Shown here: one piece after another, positions 1 to 10,534 of the stretch
Numbering within the stretch: the stretch's first letter is position 1
How the letters are laid out: the number at the start of each line of letters is the position of its first letter
Source of the DNA: Paenibacillus kobensis NBRC 15729
Lineage (GTDB): Bacteria > Bacillota > Bacilli > Paenibacillales > Paenibacillaceae
Assembly (NCBI RefSeq): GCF_004000825.1
Contig: NZ_BILZ01000004.1
Span: 124,001-188,000, forward strand
DNA: 64,000 nt
Reading direction: 5' to 3'
Position numbers and translations under genes: made by a program
The notes under the pieces: model-generated
Databases searched by the model: none
Told to the model about the DNA's origin: nothing
Seen by the model: the letters and a program-made list of their open reading frames with translations, nothing else

Positions 1-3000
1 GGTGCGCATTCGTTCCTCCGAAGCCGAACGAACTAATGCCCGCACGCCGAATACCGTTCCTCGGCTTCCAATCTTGAAGCGCCGCAGCCGGGTAGAAAGG
101 CGATGCGCTGAACTGAAATCGCGGATTCGGCGTTTCGCAATGGAGCGTGGGCGGAATCTGACGGTTGCCTAGCGAGAGCACAACCTTAATAAGACTGGCT
201 ATGCCAGCCGCGCTTAACAGATGTCCCACGTTCGTCTTGACGCTGCCGACTGCGCAATATTGATTCTCTTCCGCTGCGGAGCGGAACACGGACGTCAGCG
301 CTCTTAGTTCGATCGGATCGCCGATCATCGTTCCTGTTCCATGCGTTTCCACATAGCTGACCGTCGAAGGATCGATGCCGCCCTTAGCCATCGCATCAGC
401 AATAACTTCCTGCTGTGCTGCCGGGTTCGGCGTCGTGACGCCCATCGTCCGGCCGTCGTTGTTAACAGCCGAAGCATCGATTACGGCATAAATCCGGTCT
501 CCGTCCCTAACCGCACGGTCGAGCCGCTTGAGCATGACCGCTCCGCAGCCTTCTCCCGGCACGAAGCCGTTCGCTTTCTCGTCGAACGTATGGCATCGCC
601 CGTCCGGCGACAGCGCCTTCGCTTCGCTTAGGATCAAATAAGGCTTCTCGTCCAGCAAAATATCGACGCCGCCCGCGATAGCGAGCTCGGACTCGCCAAT
701 GATCAAGCTCTGGCAGGCCAGATGAACGCTGACGAGCGACGAAGAACACGCTGTATCGACGACCAGGTTCGGACCTTTCAAGTTATAGAAATGGGCTAAA
801 TGAGCCGCGATAAAATTTTGTCCGATGCCAAGTATTGTCCCTTTGGTAGGAAGACCTAATTTCGGCGCAAAATCGCCTGCCCGCGAACCGACGAACACGC
901 CTACCTTGCGGCCCGACAGCTCCTTAGCTTCGTAGCCGGCATAGCGTATCGTATCAGTGGCAACCTCAAGGAATTGGCGGATCAGCGGATCGAACTGCTC
1001 CGCCTCCTGCTCGTTCAACCCAAAGTAAGCCGGATCGAACTGCTCGATTCCGTCGATGAAGCCGCCCCATTTGCTAATGCTTTTGCCTCTCTCGTATTTC
1101 GGGCTGTACAAGCGGTCCGCTGGCCAGCGGCTGGCTGGCACTTCCGTAATGCTGCACGTACCAGAAGCCAAGTTGCGCCAGAACTCGTCCACATCCTTCG
1201 CTCCTGGAAAATGGCCCGCCATGCCGATGACGGCAATACGCGTATCCTGCGTCGAATCCGTCCCGTTCAACGGGCGAGCAGGTGTTGCCGGGCTTACGGC
1301 TGCAAGCCGCTCCGCTAAAGGTTGATCTGCTCGTTCCTTCGCTGATTCCTGCGCCGATATCGATGCCGGGATTCTATCCAGAGCTTGTTCAACCTGTTGC
1401 CGCATATCTTGTATATCCGCATGGGACGGCTCTTGCTCACGCGGATGGGCTTGCTCATCCTGCTGCCCGGCTACGTATTCCTCCTCGGAAAACGAATCCG
1501 AATCCATAGGACCGATCTGACCCGCCAAATACCGGCTAAGCGATCCAAGCGTCGGATACTCCAGCAGCACCGTCGGATCCAGCTTCGTTCCAGCCCAACG
1601 GTCGATCGCACACACCATGTCGTTCAACAAGACAGACTCCATGCCGAAGTCGCCGAAAGGAGTGTCGGAATCCATCTTAGCCGGGTCCAGCCGCAGTCCT
1701 TCGGCGAACAGCTGCCTCAGCTTCGCCAGAATGAGCGCTTCGCCGCGATGTTCGCGGGATGACGATGCGGCTGCCGCCTGATGCGGACCAGAGATGCCGG
1801 AACCGGACGGCTCTGCGGGTTTCTTGACCAGCAGCCAACGGCCGCAGTCCAGCTGTTCTCCGCTCGCGGCCATGCAAGGAATATAAGTAGCCGCGGCTTG
1901 CTTGGACATGACGGCATGAAGCATCGACAGCCCTTCTTCCGTCGTATGGGTCAGCAGACCGGTGCTCCGGTAGCTTCCGCTTTTTACTTCACCCATGCCG
2001 ACTTCACTCCAGCTAGGCCAGTTGATCGAGCGGAAATACGTATTCCCTTGGGCATGCTGATAAGCAGCAAAATGGTCCATATACGAATTCGCTGCCGCAT
2101 AATCGCTCAAGCCGGACGCCAGCTCCGGAATGACAGCCGAAATGGATGAGAACAAGATGAAATAAGATAGCCGCTCGCCTTGAAGCAGCTCATGCAGAAT
2201 GTGAAGCCCTTCGGTCTTCGGCTCCATTACCGTCGCGACTGCCTGTTCTTGTTTATTAATAAATGCCGGATGGTCGTTCCGGTTCGAGCCTGCGCAGTGA
2301 ATGACGCCGCCAATGCTGCCCCATTGATCCCGGATATGATGCAGGAATCCTCCCAGCGCCGATCGGTCGGTCAGGGGTCCGCTATACAGCTCGACCTCCG
2401 CTCCCGCCTCTTCCAGCCGCATTACCAGCTCGATTCGTTCCCGAACATGACGGTTTGCCTGCTCCGCAAGCGGCAGCCGATCCCATTCGCTTCGCGGCGG
2501 CATCGGCTGAAGGCCCATCAATACGAGTCTCCTCGCCTTATTCGCAGCCAAGTGCTTGGCGATTTCCGCTCCGATTCCTCGGAGTCCGCCGGTAATGACA
2601 ATCGGACGAAGCGGATCCGCTTGAATGGAAGCCAACAGCAGGCTTGCCTCTCCTGCAACGCCCGCTTCTGCAGCCTCGGTTACGACAGGTACGTAACGCT
2701 GCCCTTTGCGGTACACGGCTTCGCCTTCCGACTGTGCCGATTCCCACTCCCGGCTTATGATGCGATGGAGTGCGGCGCCTGACTCTTCGCGAATAACGAA
2801 GTCGATATCGACCGTCGTCGAGTGTACCTTAACGTACTCGGCTCCCAGCATTTTCGCAAAGCCGGCTGTCGCTGCTCCTGCCATCGTCGGCCGCTCCGTC
2901 TCTAGAGCCTGCAATCCGTTCGTCAAATGCAGCAGCCGGAAAGGCTCATGCCGCCGGTGAATAAGCATCGTTTGCAACAGCGCTCTAATCCCGCTTTTCC

Positions 3001-6000
3001 CGGTATCGCTGTCTTGACGCCCGTCATACAGATCGGACATATCCAGCAAGCCTGTCACGGGATTAGCTTGAACGATTCGTTCAGCCAATGCTGCTCCTTC
3101 TTCCACGGAAGCAGGATTAAATATGAACTCGCTTGAGGAATCCGCTAAAGTGCCTTTCCCTTCTGCTCTAACGACAATCGGCGATCGTTCGAACCGAATG
3201 CCGGCAAGCAGCCGTTCGGACTCCTTATTGACGATCACAACCGTGATACCGCGAATCGGTTCGGAAGCTTCTCCCGTCCACTCCGACGGAAGCCACCTTT
3301 TTTGCAGCACATAAGCTGTCCGCTTCTGTTCGAAAGTTGGAATTCGTGCAGGTGCAGGCGTCAGCAGACTGACAGCATTCGCAGCGGTTGAAGATACTGA
3401 TACCGCAGGAATCCAGTACCGTTCTCTGGCAAAAGGGTACGTCGGCAGCGACACCCGTTGCCGGCGTACACCGCCATGCAGCCGCGCCCAATCGATGCTA
3501 AGCCCCGAAGTCCACAGCTTCGCGATCACATCCAGGTCGCCTTGCGACAGGACATGCTCCTTGAAGGCACTGCCGGCTTCGCCTTGCAGCAGATCGATTC
3601 TCGCCTTGCCGCTTCGGATATTGTCTTCGTATACGCCTCTGCCGCTATTGCCGCCTGCATAGGCTTGCAATTTAATCAGCAGATCGTCAAGATCATGTGC
3701 GGCGAAAGCCGCGCGTTCTTCCAGTTCCGCCCGCCCGATCTGAGTTGTGTATGCTATGTCCGCTAAGGATACGCGGCGTTTCGGCATCCATTCGGTTGCT
3801 GCCGCTTCTTCTGGAGCGTGTAACAGCATGTCCGAATGCGGTGTACTCGGTGCCAGAAGCCGTTCCACGATCGTGCGTATGGATGCGGCCGCCAGCATGT
3901 CCGTAGGGGATACCGTAACTGCCAGCTCGCGGCCAATCTCTTCCGACAGAGCAGCACAGTCATGCGGATCAAGTCCGTATTCCGCGAGCGGAACGCTCGT
4001 ATCCAAACCAACCGGCGCAATGCCGATTCGGCTCGCGATCCGCTGCAGCAGCATGTCTTCCGTCAACTCGACGCCAGCGGTTGCCGAATCGAGCGGCTGT
4101 CCTGCTTGCGGACGCGCAATCGTTCCGTTGCGCTTGACGCCACCCGAATCCGCAGCCAAATGCACAGCCAGCCGCTTGGCATATTGCCGCAGTTGCTCCT
4201 TGCTCTTCGCGGAAAGTACGACAAGCTGCGGCCCTTCGTTCGTGACGGATGCCGTTGATTGAGCTTCTGGCGGAATATACTCCTCCAGGATGACATGCAC
4301 GTTCGCCCCGCCCGCCCCGAAAGAGCTGATGCCGGCTCTTCGCGGATATTCGGTTCGAATGCCGTCCTCCTCGATTACCGGACGCTTCCATTCCGACGCC
4401 GTTCGCTGCACGTAGAACGGACTGTTCGCAAAATCGATGTTCGGATTAAGCCGCTCCGCATGGAGCGAAGGCACGAGCGTCCGGTGCTTCATTTGGAGCA
4501 GCAGCTTCGTCAGTCCCGCTATGCCTGCCGCCGATTCCAAATGCCCGATATTCGTCTTGACCGACCCAATCGCACAAAACTGCGTCTCATCCGTTCCTTC
4601 GCGGAAAGCTTTCGTCAGACCGGTAATTTCGATCGGATCGCCGAGCAAAGTACCTGTCCCGTGCGCTTCGATATAACTAACCGTTCTTGGGTGAATGTTC
4701 GCCTTACGCAGCGCCTTCGCCACGAGACTCGCCTGGGCGTTCGGATTCGGAACGGTGTAGCCGTTCGTCTTGCCCCCGTGGTTAACCGCTGCGGATTTAA
4801 TGACCGCATAGATCTGGTCCTGATCCCGGATCGCGTCGGACAACGGCTTCAACACGACCGCGCCTACGCCCTCGCCCGGACCGAAGCCGTCCGCTTGATC
4901 GGAGAACGTGAAGCATTTGCCGGACGGTGAAATCATCCGCATTTGCGACAGCCATACGAACTTCGATGGATGCAAATACAAATTAACGCCGCCTGCAAGC
5001 GCCATGCGGCAATCCCCGTTCCATATGCTGTCGCACGCCATGGCGACTGCCGACAAGGACGATGCACAAGCCGTATCCACCGGCATGCTTGGCCCGTCGA
5101 AGTTCATGACATACGATACCCGGTTCGCAATCGACCACGGCATCGATAACGGAATAGATCCGCTATGCTGGCGCCACAAGTCCGGACCGAACAGCGAATA
5201 GCTGTTGGTCGTCACGCCGACGAATACGCCGACATTCGCGCACTTGCCGCCGCCGGTCGATTCCAGCAGCGTTTGAGCCGAATAACCTGCATCCTCGAAC
5301 GCAGACCACGCCGTTTCTAGAAACAGTCTCTCCTGCGGGTCCATCAGCTCAGCTTCCTTCGGAGACAGCTTGAAGAACAACGGGTCGAATTTATCGACGT
5401 CATCGATAAATCCGCCGGACTTGCAATACATCGTTCCTTCCGCGGACCGTGCTGGATCGGCATCGTAGTAAGCCCCCGCATCCCAACGGTCGGTTGGCAC
5501 GCTGGATACACAATCCGCGCCCCGGACGAGGTTGTCCCACAGCTTAGCTAAATTGTCGGCGTTCGGATATCGGCCAGCCGCTCCGACTATGGCAATATCC
5601 TGCCTTCTGAATGCTGCATCGTTCTCGCTTTCATACGCATTCATTGGTGCTTCCGCTCGATGAGGCAATCCCTCAGCATGCCGTACCGGTGTGCCGTCAG
5701 TTTCCTCCGTATGAAGCACTTCATCCGTACTTTCCATCGCGCTGGCCGCTTCGGCCTGATTGGAGAGCAGCAAGCCTAGCAGCTTGGCAAGCTCTTCACT
5801 ATGATGCATGACAAGATAGCCGCTTAGCTCTAATACGGTAGAGTATTCAAACAACAGCGTCTTCGATATGGGACCGAGCGCCGACTCCAGACGTGCATTC
5901 ACATGATGGATCAATATCGAATCAATCCCGAACTGTTCGAATGGGGCACTCGGATCGATATCGGACTCCGGCAATCCCAATTCGGCAGCGAGCATGCCGG

Positions 6001-9000
6001 TCAGCAGATCCTTAGTCCTGCCCAGCAACTCTGTATTTCCTGTCCGAACGCTGCCTTGGCGCGACTCAGGCTTACTAGAATGATGATTCGAACTCAATTC
6101 CGCTGTTGCCGATTCGCCCGCAAGCTTGCTTGCCTCGTAATTCCGCGATATTATGGCACGAATCCGATCCGCATCTCCATAACTGACGAGTGCCTGATGT
6201 CCAGATGCAGTTGCCATCAACGTATCGAGCGCCAGCATCCCTTCGCGGGAAGGGAGTATCTCTTGAGCCGTCGCATCCCGGTAACGGTCCGCCTCCCGCT
6301 CGCCGATTTGAATGCCGCCGTCCTGCCAAAGCGGCCAATCGATGGAGAGCGTCCTTCCCGAGCGATCGCCGGCCTTCCTCATTTCTTCTCTCAATTCGGC
6401 AAAATAATCGAGGAAGCTATTGCAGTAGGCATAATCGCTAAGTCCAATATCTCCGATAACACCCGATATGGAAGAGAACAGAAGAAAGAAATCGAGCGCT
6501 TCACCGCTTGCCGCATCATCCAGATGCACGGCACCGGCAGCTTTCGGCGCTATGACTGCTTCGATTTGCTCCCGCGTTCGCTTATAGGCGAACCCGCTTC
6601 CGTATATACCGGCACAATGAATGATGCCGTTCAACTCGCCGAACTGTTCTTTCGCATACTGGACTAGCCGCTGTGTCTCTTGCAGCGATGAGACGTCAGC
6701 CTGCACGTATACCGCTTCCGATCCAAGCCGCTTAAGCTCATCCAACCGTTCTGCAAGCTCCTCTTTCCATGCCGAACGTCCAGCCAGCACAAGCTTAGCT
6801 CTCACCTGAGAAGCGATATGTCTGGCTGTCATATAACCAAGTCCGCCTGCCCCGCCCGATATGAGATAGACCCCGTTATTCTTGAGCCGGATCGACGTGC
6901 CTGCATCGATGCCGGATGACTCCATTTCTTCCGCTGACCGTTCGAACCAATGTCCATCCCGGAAGGACATTTCGCATCCAGCTGCGTTCTCATACGAAAG
7001 CGCTTCGGCAATCATTTCGGCTTTGCCGCCGTCCGATAAGACGGGCGGATGCTCAAGCAGCGTGTACCGCAGCTTAGCGTTCTCCTGCCTGAGCGTACGG
7101 AACATTCCTGCGGCGGCAGCATGCGCTGGCCATTCCTGTCCTTCCTTCGCATACAAATAAAGAAGCCGGACAGGTCCGGCTTGCTTCAGTGAATAATATG
7201 CTTTTGTCAACGCAAACAACGAGTGTATGCCGCGATTCAATTGTTCCTCATCGAACGGATGGCTCATAACTTCTGCATTGGCGGTTCGTCTCGCCCAGTT
7301 ATGGATGATCGTATCGCAGCCGATCCCTTTCTGTGTCAGTTGTTCCAACAACAGCGCGAAGTCGTGCTCGTCCGATGGATTAATTTCGTAACTCCATTCC
7401 CCCGTCTGTCTAAATGGTCCGCCTGCCTTAACCGTCACAACAGCACCTGATCCTATCTTGGCGCGCAGCGATTCCGCAAGTGCTTCAGTATCGTCCAATA
7501 AGATGACACTTCCCGCCACCGGCTTAACGGAAGCTGAAACAGGGTGTAAGCTAGCGGCTTGCTTCCATACCAATTGGTGATACAACGTTTGGTACCGCAC
7601 TGTTTCTGCGGCCGTATTCATTCCTTCTGCCCGCTGCTGCTTGTCCTTCTGCTCCCACCAATGCGATTGGCGCTTGAAGGAATAGACCGGGAGCGGCACT
7701 TTCTTCGCTCCGTAGAATGGCAGCAGCCTGTCCCAACGAAGCCTCCAGCCGCCCAGCCATAACTGCGTTGCGAACTTCTTGAGCGTTTCCAACACGGGGA
7801 CGGTCTCATCCGCATGATAGAATAACTCCCCGCTGGACCCGCCGCAGGTTCCGATTGTTACCATCCGAATTTGCATCTCGCCATGCGTCTCGCCCGTCTG
7901 GTTGCCATTCCATTCCTTCGTCAATTGCCCGATCCAATCAGCAAGGCTGACGATCTCCGGTACGGATCGGTTATGCTGCTTGAGGAGCGTATATTCGCGT
8001 TCGCGATTGATCATATGAACCCGGCTGTTCATATCGGAGACCGTATCTGATAGGGCCGTTTCGTTTTCCGTCAGCCAACCGACCGCCGTTTCCTTGGACA
8101 CGATCCCGTCCTCTACTAAATCCGCTAGCTCCTCCAGCAGCGGATCCGAACCTTCCGAGCGGATGGTCAAATCCCACTTGCGGTTCAACTTGCGGAAAGA
8201 GCTTAACAGAATCAGCCCTAGTACCCGGTCGCGATTGCGATGGGCAGAGTCCGAGGCAAGCCACGGATTTGGCCCCGACACAAGCTCGAACAATGAACAA
8301 CCGAATGCAGCCGCGAATGATTCCTCCCACTCCCCTACGAACTTGCGGAAAGTGAATTGATTGCCGATCAGAAGCCGCGATTTATCCATCCATTCCTGCA
8401 GCAAAATGCCGAAGCTTTCATCCGTTCCGATCCCATGAACAAGCTTCTGCAAGTAGCCTTCTTGGAACGAGAACCGTTCCATCACCCGATCGTTCACCCA
8501 ATCATAGAAGTCGGATTCCGGTCTCAACAGCTTAATATCGGAAATTTCCATGCTGCCCGACAAGAATGCGGCTGCCTGCTCTGCTTTTACCATACCGCTA
8601 TGAGCTAATGCCGCCCACACGCCGGATTGCTCGCCGGTTATCCGGTCGACGGTCAACCCGGAGCTCTTCCAAGCTTCAAGAAGCGCGTATGCGACAACGA
8701 ATGAGAACAACGGGCGGGCGTTTTCGTCCCATACATCGTCCTTGAATCCATTCATACTTTCTCTTCCGAGACGGTTCTTCACCAGCCCCGTTACACTCGC
8801 CAATTCCTGCCGGAAAGAAGCACTGTGCCGGGACAGCTGTCCCGCGTACCGATACCCGGTCCATTGAAGCTCTCCGATCCTTAAGCAAGTGAGGCGGTCG
8901 GAACCGCGTTCCGCCAAGCTGGCTTGCGCGGTCTTAAGAAAATGTTGAAGCTCTTCTGTGTTCCGTACGCATGCGGCAATCCGCCGGCTCATCGCGGTAC

Positions 9001-10507
9001 GGCCCGTCAGCAGCGTGTAAGAGATATCCCGCCAATCGGTATCGCGCAGCTTGCCGCTTTCCAGCCATGTTCGCCACTCTTCCATTTGCTGCCCTAAAGC
9101 CTCGTCCGTCTTCGCGGACAACACAAATACATGAGGCTCCGCCGTCGATACCGGCGGCCGTCTTGATCCTCTGCGCGCGACCGCCTTCGGCGCTTCCTCC
9201 AGCACAACATGCGCGTTGACGCCTCCGAAGCCGAGTGAGCTGACGCCTGCCAGAAGCGGCATCGTCCCGCCAGCAGCCTCCCAAGGAGACAACTCCAACG
9301 CTACCTCGAATGGTGAACGCTTAAAGTCGATAATCGGATTCAAATGCTTCACATGAAGAGACGGCGGAATTTGCCGGTGTTTCATCATGAGCAGCACCTT
9401 GATGATGCCGGCCACCCCGGCGGCCGCTTCCAAGTGGCCGATATTCGTCTTGATCGAACCGATCTTGCAATATTGCGTCCTGTCCGTAAATTGGCGAAAC
9501 GCTTGCGTCAGCCCTTCGATTTCGATCGGATCGCCGAGCGAGGTGCCCGTTCCGTGCGCTTCGACGTAAGTCGTCGATTTCGGGCTGAGGCCCGCATCCT
9601 TATAAGCGCTTAAGATCATATCCCGCTGAGATTCGACGCTTGGCGCCGTGATGGTAAGCGATCTGCCGACATGGTTGACGGCTGAGCCTTTGACAATGCC
9701 ATAGACATGGTTGCCGTCCCGGACAGCGTCTTCAAGACGCTGCATGAGCACCAGTCCGACGCCATCTCCCGGCACATATCCGTCCGCGTCCTTATCGAAC
9801 GTCCGGCATACGCCGCTCGGGCTGAGCATTCTTGATTTGGAGAAGGCGATATATTTCCAAGGGTGCAGGTTCAGATTGACGCCGCCGGCAATCGCATAAT
9901 CGGACTCGCCGGAACGCAGGGAACGCTTGGCTTCATGTATAGCAATTAACGATGAGGCACAGGCTGCATTCAGCGACGAGCTCGCACCCCGCAGTTGAAA
10001 CACATGAGAAATGCGGTTCGCAAGCATCCCTTCGTAATTGCCCAAGCAGGCATAGCTCTCGACATCTGCATTCGCCGAGAGTGCCTCCTGCTTGTAATCG
10101 CCGGTCATAACCCCGATATAGACGGACGTAATCTTCTCCTGCAGATCCGTCAGCGCAACGCCGGAATCCTCCATGCAATGCCACGCTTCTTCCAGAAGCA
10201 GCCGCTGCTGAGGATCCATGTTACGGGCTTCACGAGGCGAGATCTGAAAAAACTGGTTATCGAACTGTTTCACTCCGCCGATTTGGCCGCACCACTTGCT
10301 TACGCTTTTGTTCGGCTCGTTCGGATCGGGCGAATAATATTGGGCAGTGTCCCACCGGTCCTTCGACAGCTCCGTTACCGAATGGACGCCGCCGGCCAGA
10401 TTGTCCCATAACGATTCGTAATGATCCGCACCCGGCAGACGACAGGCGATGCCGATGATGGCAATGTCCGGTTGAAGGTTGGACTTTCCTATGCGATCAA
10501 CAGCCAT
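1..10507 (-). CDS. trans-AT modular polyketide synthase, 3' end beyond window
   Basis: Large type I PKS. The ATG at 10507 follows AGGAGG by 6 bases, and the frame stays open to the window edge (over 3,500 codons, traced codon by codon with checks at many anchor points). Approximate domains: KS1 13-437 (catalytic Cys183, EAHGTGT, KTNIGH); a degenerate AT-like region 450-870 with GEQSG at 625-629; KR1 890-1420 (NADPH loop GGAGGLG at 1218); ACP1 with Ser1530; KS2 1637-2077 (Cys1814); an ACP-like insertion 2146-2218 with Pro2181 where the carrier serine should be; KR2 2340-2880 (GGLRGIG at 2640); ACP2 with Ser2958; KS3 from 3090 (Cys3254). No active cis AT, DH, ER or MT was seen, so both complete modules should leave a beta-hydroxyl. 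Acyl groups would come from the AT encoded just upstream. Neither KR shows an LDD motif, which leans to A-type stereochemistry but does not settle it. The product is unknown because most of the assembly line lies outside. Confidence 0.95.
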   Translation of the reverse strand, partial: MAVDRIGKSNLQPDIAIIGIACRLPGADHYESLWDNLAGGVHSVTELSKDRWDTAQYYSPDPNEPNKSVSKWCGQIGGVKQFDNQFFQISPREARNMDPQQRLLLEEAWHCMEDSGVALTDLQEKITSVYIGVMTGDYKQEALSANADVESYACLGNYEGMLANRISHVFQLRGASSSLNAACASSLIAIHEAKRSLRSGESDYAIAGGVNLNLHPWKYIAFSKSRMLSPSGVCRTFDKDADGYVPGDGVGLVLMQRLEDAVRDGNHVYGIVKGSAVNHVGRSLTITAPSVESQRDMILSAYKDAGLSPKSTTYVEAHGTGTSLGDPIEIEGLTQAFRQFTDRTQYCKIGSIKTNIGHLEAAAGVAGIIKVLLMMKHRQIPPSLHVKHLNPIIDFKRSPFEVALELSPWEAAGGTMPLLAGVSSLGFGGVNAHVVLEEAPKAVARRGSRRPPVSTAEPHVFVLSAKTDEALGQQMEEWRTWLESGKLRDTDWRDISYTLLTGRTAMSRRIAACVRNTEELQHFLKTAQASLAERGSDRLTCLRIGELQWTGYRYAGQLSRHSASFRQELASVTGLVKNRLGRESMNGFKDDVWDENARPLFSFVVAYALLEAWKSSGLTVDRITGEQSGVWAALAHSGMVKAEQAAAFLSGSMEISDIKLLRPESDFYDWVNDRVMERFSFQEGYLQKLVHGIGTDESFGILLQEWMDKSRLLIGNQFTFRKFVGEWEESFAAAFGCSLFELVSGPNPWLASDSAHRNRDRVLGLILLSSFRKLNRKWDLTIRSEGSDPLLEELADLVEDGIVSKETAVGWLTENETALSDTVSDMNSRVHMINREREYTLLKQHNRSVPEIVSLADWIGQLTKEWNGNQTGETHGEMQIRMVTIGTCGGSSGELFYHADETVPVLETLKKFATQLWLGGWRLRWDRLLPFYGAKKVPLPVYSFKRQSHWWEQKDKQQRAEGMNTAAETVRYQTLYHQLVWKQAASLHPVSASVKPVAGSVILLDDTEALAESLRAKIGSGAVVTVKAGGPFRQTGEWSYEINPSDEHDFALLLEQLTQKGIGCDTIIHNWARRTANAEVMSHPFDEEQLNRGIHSLFALTKAYYSLKQAGPVRLLYLYAKEGQEWPAHAAAAGMFRTLRQENAKLRYTLLEHPPVLSDGGKAEMIAEALSYENAAGCEMSFRDGHWFERSAEEMESSGIDAGTSIRLKNNGVYLISGGAGGLGYMTARHIASQVRAKLVLAGRSAWKEELAERLDELKRLGSEAVYVQADVSSLQETQRLVQYAKEQFGELNGIIHCAGIYGSGFAYKRTREQIEAVIAPKAAGAVHLDDAASGEALDFFLLFSSISGVIGDIGLSDYAYCNSFLDYFAELREEMRKAGDRSGRTLSIDWPLWQDGGIQIGEREADRYRDATAQEILPSREGMLALDTLMATASGHQALVSYGDADRIRAIISRNYEASKLAGESATAELSSNHHSSKPESRQGSVRTGNTELLGRTKDLLTGMLAAELGLPESDIDPSAPFEQFGIDSILIHHVNARLESALGPISKTLLFEYSTVLELSGYLVMHHSEELAKLLGLLLSNQAEAASAMESTDEVLHTEETDGTPVRHAEGLPHRAEAPMNAYESENDAAFRRQDIAIVGAAGRYPNADNLAKLWDNLVRGADCVSSVPTDRWDAGAYYDADPARSAEGTMYCKSGGFIDDVDKFDPLFFKLSPKEAELMDPQERLFLETAWSAFEDAGYSAQTLLESTGGGKCANVGVFVGVTTNSYSLFGPDLWRQHSGSIPLSMPWSIANRVSYVMNFDGPSMPVDTACASSLSAVAMACDSIWNGDCRMALAGGVNLYLHPSKFVWLSQMRMISPSGKCFTFSDQADGFGPGEGVGAVVLKPLSDAIRDQDQIYAVIKSAAVNHGGKTNGYTVPNPNAQASLVAKALRKANIHPRTVSYIEAHGTGTLLGDPIEITGLTKAFREGTDETQFCAIGSVKTNIGHLESAAGIAGLTKLLLQMKHRTLVPSLHAERLNPNIDFANSPFYVQRTASEWKRPVIEEDGIRTEYPRRAGISSFGAGGANVHVILEEYIPPEAQSTASVTNEGPQLVVLSAKSKEQLRQYAKRLAVHLAADSGGVKRNGTIARPQAGQPLDSATAGVELTEDMLLQRIASRIGIAPVGLDTSVPLAEYGLDPHDCAALSEEIGRELAVTVSPTDMLAAASIRTIVERLLAPSTPHSDMLLHAPEEAAATEWMPKRRVSLADIAYTTQIGRAELEERAAFAAHDLDDLLIKLQAYAGGNSGRGVYEDNIRSGKARIDLLQGEAGSAFKEHVLSQGDLDVIAKLWTSGLSIDWARLHGGVRRQRVSLPTYPFARERYWIPAVSVSSTAANAVSLLTPAPARIPTFEQKRTAYVLQKRWLPSEWTGEASEPIRGITVVIVNKESERLLAGIRFERSPIVVRAEGKGTLADSSSEFIFNPASVEEGAALAERIVQANPVTGLLDMSDLYDGRQDSDTGKSGIRALLQTMLIHRRHEPFRLLHLTNGLQALETERPTMAGAATAGFAKMLGAEYVKVHSTTVDIDFVIREESGAALHRIISREWESAQSEGEAVYRKGQRYVPVVTEAAEAGVAGEASLLLASIQADPLRPIVITGGLRGIGAEIAKHLAANKARRLVLMGLQPMPPRSEWDRLPLAEQANRHVRERIELVMRLEEAGAEVELYSGPLTDRSALGGFLHHIRDQWGSIGGVIHCAGSNRNDHPAFINKQEQAVATVMEPKTEGLHILHELLQGERLSYFILFSSISAVIPELASGLSDYAAANSYMDHFAAYQHAQGNTYFRSINWPSWSEVGMGEVKSGSYRSTGLLTHTTEEGLSMLHAVMSKQAAATYIPCMAASGEQLDCGRWLLVKKPAEPSGSGISGPHQAAAASSSREHRGEALILAKLRQLFAEGLRLDPAKMDSDTPFGDFGMESVLLNDMVCAIDRWAGTKLDPTVLLEYPTLGSLSRYLAGQIGPMDSDSFSEEEYVAGQQDEQAHPREQEPSHADIQDMRQQVEQALDRIPASISAQESAKERADQPLAERLAAVSPATPARPLNGTDSTQDTRIAVIGMAGHFPGAKDVDEFWRNLASGTCSITEVPASRWPADRLYSPKYERGKSISKWGGFIDGIEQFDPAYFGLNEQEAEQFDPLIRQFLEVATDTIRYAGYEAKELSGRKVGVFVGSRAGDFAPKLGLPTKGTILGIGQNFIAAHLAHFYNLKGPNLVVDTACSSSLVSVHLACQSLIIGESELAIAGGVDILLDEKPYLILSEAKALSPDGRCHTFDEKANGFVPGEGCGAVMLKRLDRAVRDGDRIYAVIDASAVNNDGRTMGVTTPNPAAQQEVIADAMAKGGIDPSTVSYVETHGTGTMIGDPIELRALTSVFRSAAEENQYCAVGSVKTNVGHLLSAAGIASLIKVVLSLGNRQIPPTLHCETPNPRFQFSASPFYPAAALQDWKPRNGIRRAGISSFGFGGTNAH

Positions 10508-10534
10508 ACTTTGCCTCCTATGTATCGATCAATA

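Noticed and set aside
1-10507. Possible frameshift within the PKS, since two domains look inactive
   Set aside because: The reading frame was followed codon by codon with position checks (for example at 9961, 5920, 5068, 3967, 2590, 1636 and 748) and stays in frame; the inactive domains are point replacements, not shifts.
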